A stretch of 64,000 nt of DNA. Origin: G963923955 sp963923955 (GTDB taxonomy: Bacteria > Pseudomonadota > Gammaproteobacteria > Eutrophobiales > Eutrophobiaceae). Below, in pieces: positions 34,283 to 43,228 of this stretch. Numbering within the stretch: position 1 is the stretch's first letter; each line of letters starts with the position of its first letter. The notes beneath the pieces were generated by a model. The model had not been told where the DNA came from, ran no database searches, and worked only from the letters and a program-made list of their open reading frames with translations. Location: assembly GCA_963923955.1 (NCBI GenBank), contig OZ000552.1:2570085-2634084 (forward strand). The letters are read 5' to 3'. Position numbers and translations under genes: made by a program.

Positions 34283-35170
34283 ATGGCCTGGCTAAGGCTG
34301 ACCATCACCACCGATGCCGCGCAGGCGCAGCACGCCGCTGAACTGCTGGCGCAGTTTGCCGCCGTCGCCATCAGCTTTCATCCGGCCACGGATGAGGCGC
34401 TCTTCGAAGAAGCCGCCGACCGTGAAGCCCTCTGGCAAAAGACACAGGTCTCGGCCCTGTTGGACAGCGAGATCGAGTTGGACATCCTGCTGGCCTGCCT
34501 GCGCAATCGCATCGGCACAGAGAATATTCTCTCTCACCAGATAGCGCCGGTAGCAGACGAGGACTGGACGCAAGCGCACAAGGCCGGGCATGGCCCCAGA
34601 GTCTTTGCCGAGCGTCTGTGCATCTGTCCGAGTTGGAGTGCGCCGCCCGCTGATGGCTTGACCACGGTGGTGCTGGATCCGGGGCTGGCTTTTGGCAGCG
34701 GCGGGCATGCGAGCACCGCCTTGTGCCTGGACTGGCTGGCCCGGCAGGAACTGGCCGACAGAACAGTCATTGATTACGGCTGCGGTTCCGGCATCTTGGC
34801 GCTGGCCGCAGCGGCCCTAGGTGCCGGCCGGGTCTATGCCACGGATATTGACCCGCAGGCATTGTCTGCGAGCGCAGAAAATGCCCGGCGCAATGATCTC
34901 CAGAAAAAAATACAGTTCTCGCTGGCGGCGAAGGGCGCCGTGCCGGCGGCGGACATCCTGCTCGCCAACATATTGCTCGGGCCCCTGCTTGAGTTGGCGC
35001 CGCAGCTTGCCGCGCTGGTCAAGACAGGCGGCGCACTGGCCCTATCCGGCATCCTGGCCGTGCAGGCGCAGGAGTGCCAGGCCGCCTATGCGCCGTGGTT
35101 TACGCTGGATGCGCCCACGTATCAGGATGAATGGGCCTTGCTGGTCGGCATTCGTAAAGGGCATTGCTGA
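34283..35170 (+). CDS. prmA: Ribosomal protein L11 methyltransferase
   Basis: A 295-residue SAM-dependent enzyme that methylates ribosomal protein L11. The N-terminal substrate-recognition domain begins WLRLTITTDAAQAQHAAELL. The catalytic part has WTQAHKAGHGPRVFAERLCI, LDPGLAFGSGGHASTALCLD, DYGCGSGILALAAAALGAG (SAM motif I) and ADILLANILLGPLLELAP (the N-I-L catalytic motif). Its position after accC is conserved in gammaproteobacteria. Confidence 0.96.
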   Translation: MAWLRLTITTDAAQAQHAAELLAQFAAVAISFHPATDEALFEEAADREALWQKTQVSALLDSEIELDILLACLRNRIGTENILSHQIAPVADEDWTQAHKAGHGPRVFAERLCICPSWSAPPADGLTTVVLDPGLAFGSGGHASTALCLDWLARQELADRTVIDYGCGSGILALAAAALGAGRVYATDIDPQALSASAENARRNDLQKKIQFSLAAKGAVPAADILLANILLGPLLELAPQLAALVKTGGALALSGILAVQAQECQAAYAPWFTLDAPTYQDEWALLVGIRKGHC

Positions 35171-35269
35171 GCCGGCCTGCACGGTATCCACTTTCCACTT
35201 CACATATTGCCAATAGTCGCTACTATCGACTCGTGATGAATAACAGTGCAAGCACAATAAGCAGGCTTT

Positions 35270-36004
35270 ATGTTCACTGATTGCCCGGGCTGTGCCAGAC
35301 AGTTTCGTATCCGTGCTGAGCAATTATCGGCTGCCGAGGGCCTGGTCAAATGTGGCTATTGTGGTGAGCAATTCAGCGCGCTGGGGCGCCTGCGGGATGC
35401 GCCGCTGCCAAGGGCTGGCAAGGCAGAACACACCGAGCCAGAGTTCACTATTCCGGGGGAAGACAAGGCAGCAGAGGCTGACTACGCCTTCCCGGAAGAG
35501 CTGCTGCAACTGCAAACAAGACCCGCCGGCTGGTTCAGCAGATTATTCTGGACCTGCCTGATCCTGTTGTTGTTAGTTACTTCAATCGGCCAACTTGCCT
35601 GGTTTAATCGCGATCAAGTGCTGAGCCGTTACCCGCAGCTGGTGCCCTATGCCCGGCAACTGTGTGAACGCCTGCAGTGTCAATGGATCCGCTATCGCAA
35701 TGTCGGCGAGATTAGCTTACTCAATCGCGATGTCCGCGCCCATCCCCGCTATCAGGACGCTCTGTTGGTCAACGCCACGCTGGTTAATCAGGCCAAGGTC
35801 ATGCAGCCCTTTCCGCGCATACAGCTGGGCCTGTTTGATACCAATGGCAAGCTGCTGGCCTATCGTGAATTTTCTTCTGATGACTATCTGGATGACAGCA
35901 TCAGCGCTGAGCAGGGCATGCTGCCCGAGCAACCGGTTCATATCGTGCTGGAGGTGAGCGGCGCAGCCGAAGAGGCGGTGAGCTTTGAGTTTCGTTTTCT
36001 TTAA
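35270..36004 (+). CDS. Zinc-ribbon DUF3426 membrane protein
   Basis: A 244-residue protein with an N-terminal MJ0042-type zinc ribbon (CPGC at 5-8, CGYC at 28-31), an acidic linker, one membrane helix (about 87-108, LFWTCLILLLLVTSIGQLAW) and a C-terminal DUF3426 domain of about 130 residues (SLLNRDVRAHPRYQDALLVN; RIQLGLFDTNGKLLAYREFS; QPVHIVLEVSGAAEEAVSFE). Function is unknown across the family. In related genomes it lies between prmA and dusB-fis; here dusB is absent and fis follows after 270 bp. Confidence 0.88.
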   Translation: MFTDCPGCARQFRIRAEQLSAAEGLVKCGYCGEQFSALGRLRDAPLPRAGKAEHTEPEFTIPGEDKAAEADYAFPEELLQLQTRPAGWFSRLFWTCLILLLLVTSIGQLAWFNRDQVLSRYPQLVPYARQLCERLQCQWIRYRNVGEISLLNRDVRAHPRYQDALLVNATLVNQAKVMQPFPRIQLGLFDTNGKLLAYREFSSDDYLDDSISAEQGMLPEQPVHIVLEVSGAAEEAVSFEFRFL

Positions 36005-36273
36005 CCGCTTATCCTGACAATCTCGATACATTCTTAAGAGTATTAAAAATCGCTTAAAAGCCCCGGCGCCGGCTCTTTGCACTCGCCGCATTCCCCGCTA
36101 TCATTAGACGCGCTAAAAGCCGCCCCATTTAAGAAGAAGCGGCTCTTTACGATCCAGCAGATGAAGACAGGCACTCACTCAGTTAAGAATAATTTTACTC
36201 TCCCGCCCACGGCGGGCACGACGGACAAATTCTCTCGACAACTCTGCCGCCGGCTGGGCGTGGGCCGGGCGGC

Positions 36274-36543
36274 ATGAATGTCCCGGAAGGCCCGCGGCGC
36301 AGAGGCTCGGATAAGTACGGCCTGAGTGAGTGCGTAGCTGCGGCCATGCAAAAATACTTTGCCGATCTGGACGGCCATGCGGCAACGGATATTTATCAGC
36401 TTGTGCTAGGCCAGGTAGAAAGGCCCTTGTTCGAGGTCGTGATGCAGCACACGCAAGGCAATCTCACCCAAGCCGCGCGGCTGTTGGGCTTAAACCGCGC
36501 TACTCTGCGCGCCCGGCTGCAAAAATATGGCCTGGATAAATAA
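36274..36543 (+). CDS. fis: Fis nucleoid protein / transcription factor
   Basis: An 89-residue DNA-bending protein. The C-terminal helix-turn-helix reads MQHTQGNLTQAARLLGLNRA then TLRARLQKYGL, almost the canonical Fis sequence. The dimer-core helices are ECVAAAMQKYFADLDG and IYQLVLGQVERPLFEVV. Fis activates growth-related promoters and bends DNA. It is slightly shorter than E. coli Fis (98) at the N-terminus. It lies directly before purH, a conserved gammaproteobacterial order. Confidence 0.95.
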   Translation: MNVPEGPRRRGSDKYGLSECVAAAMQKYFADLDGHAATDIYQLVLGQVERPLFEVVMQHTQGNLTQAARLLGLNRATLRARLQKYGLDK

Positions 36544-36612
36544 TTCCCCGGCCTGTCTTTAGGTCTTACGCGCGCCCTTCGCCCGCCATTATCCACCGCA
36601 AGCTGCAAACGC

Positions 36613-38175
36613 ATGGCCGCCGTACAACGAGCCTTAATAAGCGTCTCGGACAAGACCGGCGTGGTCGATTTTTGTCGGCAACTGGCGCGGCTGGGCATTG
36701 CGCTACTGTCAACCGGCGGCACGGCGCGGCTACTGGCGGCAGAGGGTTTGCGCGTCACTGAGGTGTCGGATTACACCGGCTTTCCGGAGATCATGGACGG
36801 GCGGGTCAAGACCCTGCACCCGAAGATTCACGGCGGCCTCTTAGCCCGGCGCGGGCAGGATGAGGCAGTCATGCAGGCGCACGGCATAGCGCCCATCGAC
36901 CTGCTGGTGGTCAATCTCTACCCCTTCGAGGCAACGGTCGGCCGGCCGGATTGCACCTTGGCCGAGGCGGTAGAAAACATCGACATCGGCGGGCCGGCCA
37001 TGTTGCGGGCGGCGGCGAAGAATTATGCCCATGTCGCCGCCGTGGTGGATGCTGCGGACTATGCAAAAATCATCGCCGAGCTTGAAGAAAATGAACAGCA
37101 GCTAAGCGCTGCCACGCGCTTCTATCTCGCCCAAAAGGTCTTTGCCCACACGGCGAATTATGAGGCGAATATCTCCAATTACCTGGGCGGCATGGATGAT
37201 CATGCCCGGCCGATGAACTATCCGCTGACTTACACCATGCAATTTTCCCGGCGCCAGGAACTGCGCTACGGCGAGAACCCGCATCAAAGCGCCGCCTTCT
37301 TTGCCCAGCCCAGCGCGCCCGCCGGCACCCTGGCGAGCGCGGCGCAGCTACAAGGCAAGGCGCTGTCATATAACAACCTCGCCGATGCCGATGCGGCGCT
37401 GGAGTGTGTGCTGGCCTTTGCAGCGCCGGCCTGTGTGATCGTCAAACACGCCAACCCCTGCGGCGCGGCAATGGCAGAGAACATCCTGGCGGCCTACGAG
37501 AGGGCCTATGCGAGCGACCCTGTTGCGGCCTTCGGCGGCGTTATCGCCTTTAATGAAACGCTGGATGAGCAGAGCGCCGCCGCCGTCATTGAGCGGCATT
37601 TTGTCGAGGTACTCATCGCGCCGCGGGTGTCGGCAGGCGCGCGTGAAACCTGCGCCGGCAAGCCGGGCCTGCGGGTGCTGGAAGTCGGCGAGCGAGGAGC
37701 GTCCTTGCAACAGCTCGAACTAAAGCGTGTCAGCGGCGGCCTGTTGATACAGGATGCCGATGCGGGAGAAGTCACGGAGGGTGCGCTCAAGGTCATCAGC
37801 AGGCGGGCGCCGAGCGAGCAGGAGCGGGCCGATCTGCTGTTTGCCTGGCGCGTGGTCAAATATGTGAAATCCAACGCCATCGTCTTTGCCAAAGCGGCGC
37901 GCACGCTTGGCATCGGCGCCGGGCAGATGAGTCGCATCGACAGCGTGCGCATCGCCACGCGCAAGGCGGCGGAGGCGCAGCTGGCGCTGGACGGGGCGGT
38001 GATGGCCTCCGATGCCTTTTTCCCCTTTCGCGATGGCCTGGATGCCGCAGCAGAGGCCGGCATTAACGCGGTAATACAGCCCGGGGGGTCGGTGCGGGAT
38101 GAGGAGGTCATTGCCGCGGCCGATGAGCACGGCATGGCGATGGTGTTCACCGGCATGCGCCACTTTAGGCATTAA
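36613..38175 (+). CDS. purH: Bifunctional AICAR formyltransferase/IMP cyclohydrolase
   Basis: A 520-residue enzyme for the last two steps of IMP synthesis. The N-terminal IMP cyclohydrolase (MGS-like) domain has RALISVSDKTGVVDFCRQLA, LLSTGGTARLLA and GRVKTLHPKIHGGLLARR. The C-terminal AICAR transformylase has RYGENPHQSAAFF, VIVKHANPCGAA (catalytic Lys/His), SDPVAAFGGVIAFNE and SDAFFPFRDGLD, ending GMAMVFTGMRHFRH. It forms an operon with purD (25-bp gap). Confidence 0.97.
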   Translation: MAAVQRALISVSDKTGVVDFCRQLARLGIALLSTGGTARLLAAEGLRVTEVSDYTGFPEIMDGRVKTLHPKIHGGLLARRGQDEAVMQAHGIAPIDLLVVNLYPFEATVGRPDCTLAEAVENIDIGGPAMLRAAAKNYAHVAAVVDAADYAKIIAELEENEQQLSAATRFYLAQKVFAHTANYEANISNYLGGMDDHARPMNYPLTYTMQFSRRQELRYGENPHQSAAFFAQPSAPAGTLASAAQLQGKALSYNNLADADAALECVLAFAAPACVIVKHANPCGAAMAENILAAYERAYASDPVAAFGGVIAFNETLDEQSAAAVIERHFVEVLIAPRVSAGARETCAGKPGLRVLEVGERGASLQQLELKRVSGGLLIQDADAGEVTEGALKVISRRAPSEQERADLLFAWRVVKYVKSNAIVFAKAARTLGIGAGQMSRIDSVRIATRKAAEAQLALDGAVMASDAFFPFRDGLDAAAEAGINAVIQPGGSVRDEEVIAAADEHGMAMVFTGMRHFRH

Positions 38176-38200
38176 CCAGGCCGGCGGCAGGGCATAGCCC

Positions 38201-39484
38201 ATGAACATACTCATTGTCGGCGGCGGTGGTCGAGAACACGCCCTGGCCTGGAAGGCGGCGCAGTCGCCGGCTGTGGAGTACGTCTATGTCGCCCCGGGCA
38301 ACGCCGGCACGGCGCGAGAGGCAAAGGTAGAGAACGTGGCGATTGCGGCGGAAGACAGCGCCGCCCTGCTCGCCTTTGCCAAAGAGCGAAAAGTAGCCCT
38401 GACCATCATCGGCCCGGAGGCACCGCTTGTGGCCGGGATTGTTGATGCCTTTTCGCAAACCGGCCTGCGCTGTCTCGGCCCGACAAAAAATGCCGCCCGC
38501 TTGGAAGGCTCGAAATCCTTTTGCAAGGATTTCCTAAAGCGCCACAAGATCCCGAGCGCCGAGTATAAGAGCTTTTCCGAGTCTGCTGCGGCCATTGCCT
38601 ACATCCGCAAACAGGGCGCGCCCATCGTTGTAAAGGCGGATGGCTTGGCCGCCGGCAAGGGGGTGGTGGTTGCGCAGCGGGAGGAAGAAGCGATCGCCGC
38701 GGTCGAGGCCATGCTTGGCGGGAACCGCTTCGGGGCAGCCGGGCGGCGGGTGGTGATCGAGGAATTTTTACATGGTGAGGAGGCCAGTTTCATCGTCATG
38801 AGCGATGGGCGCCGGGTCTTGCCATTGGCCAGCTCCCAGGATCACAAGGCGCGGGATGAGGGTGACAACGGCCCGAACACCGGCGGCATGGGTGCCTACT
38901 CGCCGGCCCCGGTGGTGAGCGCGGCGGTGCATGAGCAGATCATGGAGACGATCATCACGCCAACGATCCGCGGCATGGAAGCGGAAGGAAACCCCTACAC
39001 CGGCTTTCTCTACGCCGGCGTGATGGTCTCAAAATCAGGCCGGCCGAAGCTGCTGGAATACAACTGCCGACTGGGCGACCCGGAGACGCAGGCCATTATG
39101 ATGCGATTAAAGAGTGACTTGGTGGCGCTGTGTATGGCCGCTTTGGAAGAAAGGCTGAATGGCGAGAAGGCGCAATGGGATGGGCGCGCAGCGCTGGGCG
39201 TTGTGCTGGCCGCCGCAGGCTATCCAGCGGCGGTGCGCAAGGGCGATGTCATTAGCGGTCTGGATGCGAAGTTCGATGCAGACATCAAGGTCTTTCACGC
39301 CGGTTCCGCCCTACAGGATGGACAGATCATCACCGCAGGCGGGCGCGTTTTATGTGTGACCGCACTCGGAGAAGATGTTAAGACCGCCCGGCAAAAGTCT
39401 TACACCGCGATAACAAAAATCGCCTGGGAAGGCATGTTCTATAGAAAGGACATTGCCCATCGCGCCGTGGCGAGGGAGAAGTAG
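38201..39484 (+). CDS. purD: Phosphoribosylamine-glycine ligase
   Basis: A 427-residue ATP-grasp ligase (GAR synthetase) of purine synthesis. Motifs: MNILIVGGGGREHALAWKAA, YVAPGNAGTAREAKVENV, IIGPEAPLVAGIVDAF, SKSFCKDFLKRHKIPSAEY, VVKADGLAAGKGVVVA, DHKARDEGDNGPNTGGMGAY and LEYNCRLGDPETQAIMMRL. Length is normal. It is co-transcribed with purH. Confidence 0.97.
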   Translation: MNILIVGGGGREHALAWKAAQSPAVEYVYVAPGNAGTAREAKVENVAIAAEDSAALLAFAKERKVALTIIGPEAPLVAGIVDAFSQTGLRCLGPTKNAARLEGSKSFCKDFLKRHKIPSAEYKSFSESAAAIAYIRKQGAPIVVKADGLAAGKGVVVAQREEEAIAAVEAMLGGNRFGAAGRRVVIEEFLHGEEASFIVMSDGRRVLPLASSQDHKARDEGDNGPNTGGMGAYSPAPVVSAAVHEQIMETIITPTIRGMEAEGNPYTGFLYAGVMVSKSGRPKLLEYNCRLGDPETQAIMMRLKSDLVALCMAALEERLNGEKAQWDGRAALGVVLAAAGYPAAVRKGDVISGLDAKFDADIKVFHAGSALQDGQIITAGGRVLCVTALGEDVKTARQKSYTAITKIAWEGMFYRKDIAHRAVAREK

Positions 39485-39604
39485 CACCAAGCAGCGACTT
39501 GGCTTTATTCGCGTTGCATAGCATAATTGCAGCAGTTGCTTAGCAGCGGGAAATCAAAACAATTTTACCAAGCATCTTTAATGAAAAAATCGTGAGGACA
39601 TAAC

Positions 39605-39937
39605 ATGGCTAAAAAACGGGCTACTATTGCTACCAGACAGACCAAGGCGCAAATCCTGAGCGACCTTGCCGAGGATACAGGTCTTAGCAGAAAAGAAGTC
39701 GCGGCGGTGCTTGATGCCCTGGCGGTACAAGCGCGGCGTCATCTTAAAAAAAGAGGCTCTGGAGAATTTTCCATTCCGTCTTTGGGGCTAAAATTACGGC
39801 GTGTCGTCAAGCCTGCACGCAAGGCGCGCAAGGGTATGAATCCATTTACCGGCGAGGCGATGATGATCAAGGCCAAGCCCGCCACCACGACCGTGCGCGC
39901 TACACCCTTGAAAGCATTGAAGGATGCGGTTGGCTGA
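39605..39937 (+). CDS. HU-like DNA-binding protein
   Basis: A 110-residue bacterial histone-like protein. The dimerisation helices read TKAQILSDLAEDTGLSRKEV and VAAVLDALAVQARRHLKK, followed by the beta-arm region GEFSIPSLGLKLRRVVKPAR and the HU signature RKGMNPFTGEAMMIKAKPA. The C-terminus has an extra ATPLKALKDAV helix as in HU/IHF. The N-terminal basic extension (AKKRATIATRQ) is longer than in E. coli HU (90 aa), as in a divergent HU subfamily. GAGGA precedes the ATG. Confidence 0.88.
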   Translation: MAKKRATIATRQTKAQILSDLAEDTGLSRKEVAAVLDALAVQARRHLKKRGSGEFSIPSLGLKLRRVVKPARKARKGMNPFTGEAMMIKAKPATTTVRATPLKALKDAVG

Positions 39938-40028
39938 ATGAGGCGATTTTCCCAAGCGGTTGAGCTTTTGAAAGGGCGTACAGCAAAAGGCAATCTCGCA
40001 AGTTGTTTCACCCAACTGCCGTCTATGT

Positions 40029-40160
40029 CGTCATTCCCCGTGTCCAGCACGGGGCTGCTCCCGCACTTCCCTGTGCTTCGCAGCATTGCCTACAGGGATG
40101 TAGGTACTTAGGATTTGTCAGGAACAAAAATCCTGAAGTACTTCCTGTACAAAAATGACG
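40029..40160. repeat. 132-bp MITE/REP-like element with terminal inverted repeats
   Basis: The element begins CGTCATT (40029-40035) and ends AATGACG (40154-40160), 7-bp perfect inverted ends. Inside is a hairpin GTCATTCCCCGTG...CACGGGG and a longer nested inverted repeat: GTACTT...AAGTAC and AGGATTT...AAATCCT around a central loop at about 40115-40125, with CCTACA-GGGA-TGTAGG beside it. The first 29 bases recur exactly, inverted, at 56718-56746 (gap-pgk spacer). There is no coding capacity. Confidence 0.65.
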
Positions 40161-40182
40161 CTTGTTGACTGGGGGACGGAAG

Positions 40183-40216
40183 AAGGCTGTTTTCATCAAG
40201 CAAACGGCCTTTTTTA
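40183..40216 (+). terminator. Rho-independent terminator
   Basis: Stem AAGGCTGTTT (40183-40192) pairs with AAACGGCCTT (40202-40211) with one G-T pair, loop of 9, followed by a TTTTTT run. It would end plus-strand transcription from the HU-like gene before the convergent hisH; the complementary strand also ends in A/T, so it might work in both directions. Confidence 0.75.
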
Positions 40217-40269
40217 TTTGTTTGCTACGCGGATCCATTTTAAGGATCAGTTCACTTTGAGCAGCAGTT

Positions 40270-40911
40270 TTATACTCGCCAGGCAAGGAAATTTTCCAAC
40301 AGCCGTAAGCCCGCCGCTTGGCTTTTCTCCGGGTGAAATTGGACGGCAAAGAGCTTGTCTCTTGCCATAGCAGAGGCAAAATCCAGAATATAATGCGTGG
40401 TGCCGGCCAGGTCTTCGCCCCGTTCTGCGGCAACGTAATAGCTATGCACGAAGTAGAAACGCTCACCGGAGGCGATGCCTTGCCAGAGCGGGTGCGGCTT
40501 TTCCTGCTGCACCGCATTCCAGCCCATGTGCGGGATCTTATAGACCTTGCCTGTGCTGTCTTTTTTATTGCCAGGAAAGCGGCGCACCTTGCCGGGGATA
40601 AGGCTTAAGCCACGCACGCCGCCGTCTTCCTCGCTCTCATCCAGCAGGCTTTGCAGGCCCAAGCACAGGCCGAGGAATGGTTTGGTTGCAATACTCTCAC
40701 GCAATGCCTCGCTAAATCCCTTCTCAAGCAGACGATCCATACACTGCCCGATCGCGCCTTGTCCCGGAAAGACAACGCGATCAGCGCCAAGTAGCTGTTT
40801 GGGTTGATCGGTGATCAGGACCTCGGCATCTTTGCCGGCAACGTGTTCAAGCGCCTTGGCAACCGAGCGGATGTTGCTGGAGCCATAGTCCAGGATGGCG
40901 ACTTTTTGCAT
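40270..40911 (-). CDS. hisH: Imidazole glycerol phosphate synthase glutaminase subunit
   Basis: A 213-residue class I glutamine amidotransferase supplying ammonia to HisF in histidine synthesis. It opens VAILDYGSSNIRSVAKALEH; the nucleophile is C83 in GLCLGLQSL, and His193/Glu195 lie in QFHPEKSQ. PGQGAIGQCM and HMGWNAV are family motifs. It follows hisB by 15 bp. No hisA or hisF follows; the strand ends at the convergent HU-like gene, so the rest of the pathway is elsewhere. Confidence 0.95.
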   Translation of the reverse strand: MQKVAILDYGSSNIRSVAKALEHVAGKDAEVLITDQPKQLLGADRVVFPGQGAIGQCMDRLLEKGFSEALRESIATKPFLGLCLGLQSLLDESEEDGGVRGLSLIPGKVRRFPGNKKDSTGKVYKIPHMGWNAVQQEKPHPLWQGIASGERFYFVHSYYVAAERGEDLAGTTHYILDFASAMARDKLFAVQFHPEKSQAAGLRLLENFLAWRV

Positions 40912-40926
40912 GGCGCTAGTATTGCC

Positions 40927-41523
40927 TTACAGGGCGCCTTTTGTCGACGGCAGGCTCTCACCCAGGCGCGCATCTCTCTCCACGGCCATGCGCAGGGCGC
41001 GGCCGAATGCCTTGAAGAGGGTCTCGGCAATATGATGAGCATTGCGGCCGCGAATATTGTCGATGTGCAGCGTAAGCCCGGCATGATTGACAAAGCCCTG
41101 AAAGAACTCATACACCAGATCGATATCGAAATCGCCCACGCGGGCGCGCGGATACTCCACATGATATTCCAAACCCGGGCGGCCGGAACAATCCAGCACC
41201 ACGCGCGAGAGCGCCTCATCGAGCGGCACATAGGCATGCCCGTAACGGCGTATGCCCGCCTTGCTACCGAGCGCTTGCTTGAACGCCTGGCCAAGCGTGA
41301 TGCCGACATCTTCCACCGTGTGATGGGCGTCGATCGCCAGGTCGCCGCGGGCAGTGATCTTCAGATCAAGCATGCCGTGGCGCGCAACCTGCTCCAGCAT
41401 GTGCTCCAAAAAGGGCACCCCGGTTTCCAACTCGGCCCGGCCCGCGCCATCAAGGTTTAGTTCCAGCGCGATCTGGGTCTCTCTGGTCTCGCGATTGACC
41501 GCGGCGCGGCGCTGCTTGCTCAT
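40927..41523 (-). CDS. hisB: Imidazoleglycerol-phosphate dehydratase
   Basis: A 198-residue monofunctional dehydratase of histidine synthesis. Motifs: AVNRETRETQIALELNLDG at the start, GVPFLEHMLEQVARHG, DLAIDAHHTVEDVGITLGQA (metal-binding HHxxED), LDEALSRVVLDCSGRPGLEY and GRNAHHIAETLFKAFGRAL (second HHxxE). ATG 41523 is preferred over 41538. It lacks the N-terminal histidinol-phosphatase domain of E. coli HisB. It is divergent from hemF and operonic with hisH. Confidence 0.96.
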   Translation of the reverse strand: MSKQRRAAVNRETRETQIALELNLDGAGRAELETGVPFLEHMLEQVARHGMLDLKITARGDLAIDAHHTVEDVGITLGQAFKQALGSKAGIRRYGHAYVPLDEALSRVVLDCSGRPGLEYHVEYPRARVGDFDIDLVYEFFQGFVNHAGLTLHIDNIRGRNAHHIAETLFKAFGRALRMAVERDARLGESLPSTKGAL

Positions 41524-41594
41524 GGTGTTGATTCTCAAAGAGGCTTAAAACGGTGATAGCATAGCGTGTTATCGGATTTAGACAAGCCAGAGTA

Positions 41595-42533
41595 ATGACG
41601 GAAGAGATTGACATCGCCGCGGTGCGGGACTATCTGCTGGCCTTGCAGGATGCGATCTGCCATGCCCTGGAGCAGCTTGACGGGGAAGGATGCTTTGTGG
41701 AAGACAACTGGGAGAGGGCGGCGGGCGGCGGCGGGCGCACACGCATCTTGCATGATGCGGCGGTGATCGAGCAGGGCGGCGTGAATTATTCCCATGTCTT
41801 TGGAGATACGCTGCCGGCGGCGGCGAGCGCCCAACGACCGGCGCTTGTCGGCCGCAGCTTCCAGGCGCTGGGCGTCTCGCTGGTCATGCACCCGCGCAAT
41901 CCCTATGTCCCCACCTCGCACATGAATGTGCGCTTTTTTATTGCCGAGGGAGAAGGCAGCGCGCCCATCTGGTGGTTCGGCGGCGGCTTTGACCTGACGC
42001 CGTATTATGGCTTTGCCGAAGATGCCAAGCACTGGCATGAAGTCGCTTATGCCGCCTGCCGGGAGTTTGGTGCCGAGGTCTATCCACGCTACAAAAAATG
42101 GTGTGATGAATACTTTTACTTAAAGCATCGAGGCGAGATGCGTGGGGTCGGCGGCCTGTTTTTTGATGACTTGAATGAGTTTGGTTTTGCGCGTAGTCTT
42201 GCCTTTCTTAAAAGCATCGGCGAGCACTACCTGCCGGCCTATCTGCCTCTCATAGAGCGCCGCAAGGATACGCCCTATGGCGAGCGGCAGCTTGATTTTC
42301 AACGATACCGCCGCGGGCGCTATGTGGAATTTAACCTGCTCTATGATCGCGGCACCCTGTTCGGCCTGCAATCCGGCGGGCGTACCGAGTCGATACTGAT
42401 GTCCCTGCCGCCGGAAGTCCGCTGGCGCTATAACTGGCAACCGCAACCGGGCAGCGAAGAGGCCCGACTTGAGGAGTTTCTGCGGCCTCGGGATTGGCTG
42501 GGAAGCGGAGCGGTGATTACGGAGGACAGGTAA
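41595..42533 (+). CDS. hemF: Oxygen-dependent coproporphyrinogen III oxidase
   Basis: A 312-residue haem-biosynthesis enzyme using O2 to decarboxylate coproporphyrinogen III. Family motifs: WERAAGGGGRTRILHDAAVI, NPYVPTSHMNVRFF, WWFGGGFDLTPYYGF, YPRYKKWCDEYFYLKHRGE, RGVGGLFFDDL and RYVEFNLLYDRGTLFGLQSG. Length is normal. Its presence implies aerobic haem synthesis. It is divergent from hisB, with a 70-bp promoter gap. Confidence 0.97.
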   Translation: MTEEIDIAAVRDYLLALQDAICHALEQLDGEGCFVEDNWERAAGGGGRTRILHDAAVIEQGGVNYSHVFGDTLPAAASAQRPALVGRSFQALGVSLVMHPRNPYVPTSHMNVRFFIAEGEGSAPIWWFGGGFDLTPYYGFAEDAKHWHEVAYAACREFGAEVYPRYKKWCDEYFYLKHRGEMRGVGGLFFDDLNEFGFARSLAFLKSIGEHYLPAYLPLIERRKDTPYGERQLDFQRYRRGRYVEFNLLYDRGTLFGLQSGGRTESILMSLPPEVRWRYNWQPQPGSEEARLEEFLRPRDWLGSGAVITEDR

Positions 42534-42568
42534 TAAAGTGCGGTGAAGCCGTTCCTTAAAATCTGCCC

Positions 42569-43228
42569 TCAGCCCTCAGTCTTCTGAACGGTGTCCCCAT
42601 CGGCAACCAGCAGCACATCGGCCGGCCTTCTGGCGAACAGGCCGTTGCTCACCACGCCGCTGATATGATTGATCTCAGCCTCCAGTTGTGGAGGGTCGAG
42701 GATCTCAAGGCCGTGTACGTCCAGGATGCTATTGCCATTATCAGTGGTGAAGCCCGCCCGCAGTTCCGGCCGCCCTCCTGATTTGATGAGTTCCCGGGCG
42801 ACATAGCTCTGCGCCATGGGAATGACCTCAACCGCCAGGGGGAAGCCGCCCAGCACCTTGACCTGCTTGGCATCATCAATGATGCAGACAAACTTTTTAC
42901 TGACTGCGGCGATGATCTTCTCCCGGGTCAAGGCCCCGCCGCCGCCCTTGAGCAGTTGCCGGTGCCGGTTCGCCTCGTCCGCCCCATCGACATAAACGGG
43001 CAGCTCATTGACGCTGTTTAAGGACAGCACGGGGATGTGGTGTTGCTTTAGCAATGTTTCTGTGGCGACAGAGCTGGCCACCGCCCCATCAAGGCGATGC
43101 CTTATCTTCGCCAACTCCTCGATAAAAAAATTGACCGTGCTTCCCGTGCCGACACCCACCACCGCAGCGTCCTGCACATATTCAAGCGCGGCGGCGGCGA
43201 CACGTTGTTTTTTCTCATCTCGGTTCAT
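42569..43228 (-). CDS. rpiA: Ribose-5-phosphate isomerase A
   Basis: A 219-residue pentose-phosphate enzyme interconverting ribose-5-P and ribulose-5-P. Motifs: VVGVGTGSTVNFFIEEL, ASSVATETLLKQHHIPV, YVDGADEANRHRQLLKGGGG (catalytic Asp/Glu/Lys loop), REKIIAAVSKKFVCIIDDAK and TDNGNSILDVHGLEI. It is convergent with hemF. The 6S RNA gene lies upstream of it on the same strand. Confidence 0.96.
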   Translation of the reverse strand: MNRDEKKQRVAAAALEYVQDAAVVGVGTGSTVNFFIEELAKIRHRLDGAVASSVATETLLKQHHIPVLSLNSVNELPVYVDGADEANRHRQLLKGGGGALTREKIIAAVSKKFVCIIDDAKQVKVLGGFPLAVEVIPMAQSYVARELIKSGGRPELRAGFTTDNGNSILDVHGLEILDPPQLEAEINHISGVVSNGLFARRPADVLLVADGDTVQKTEG

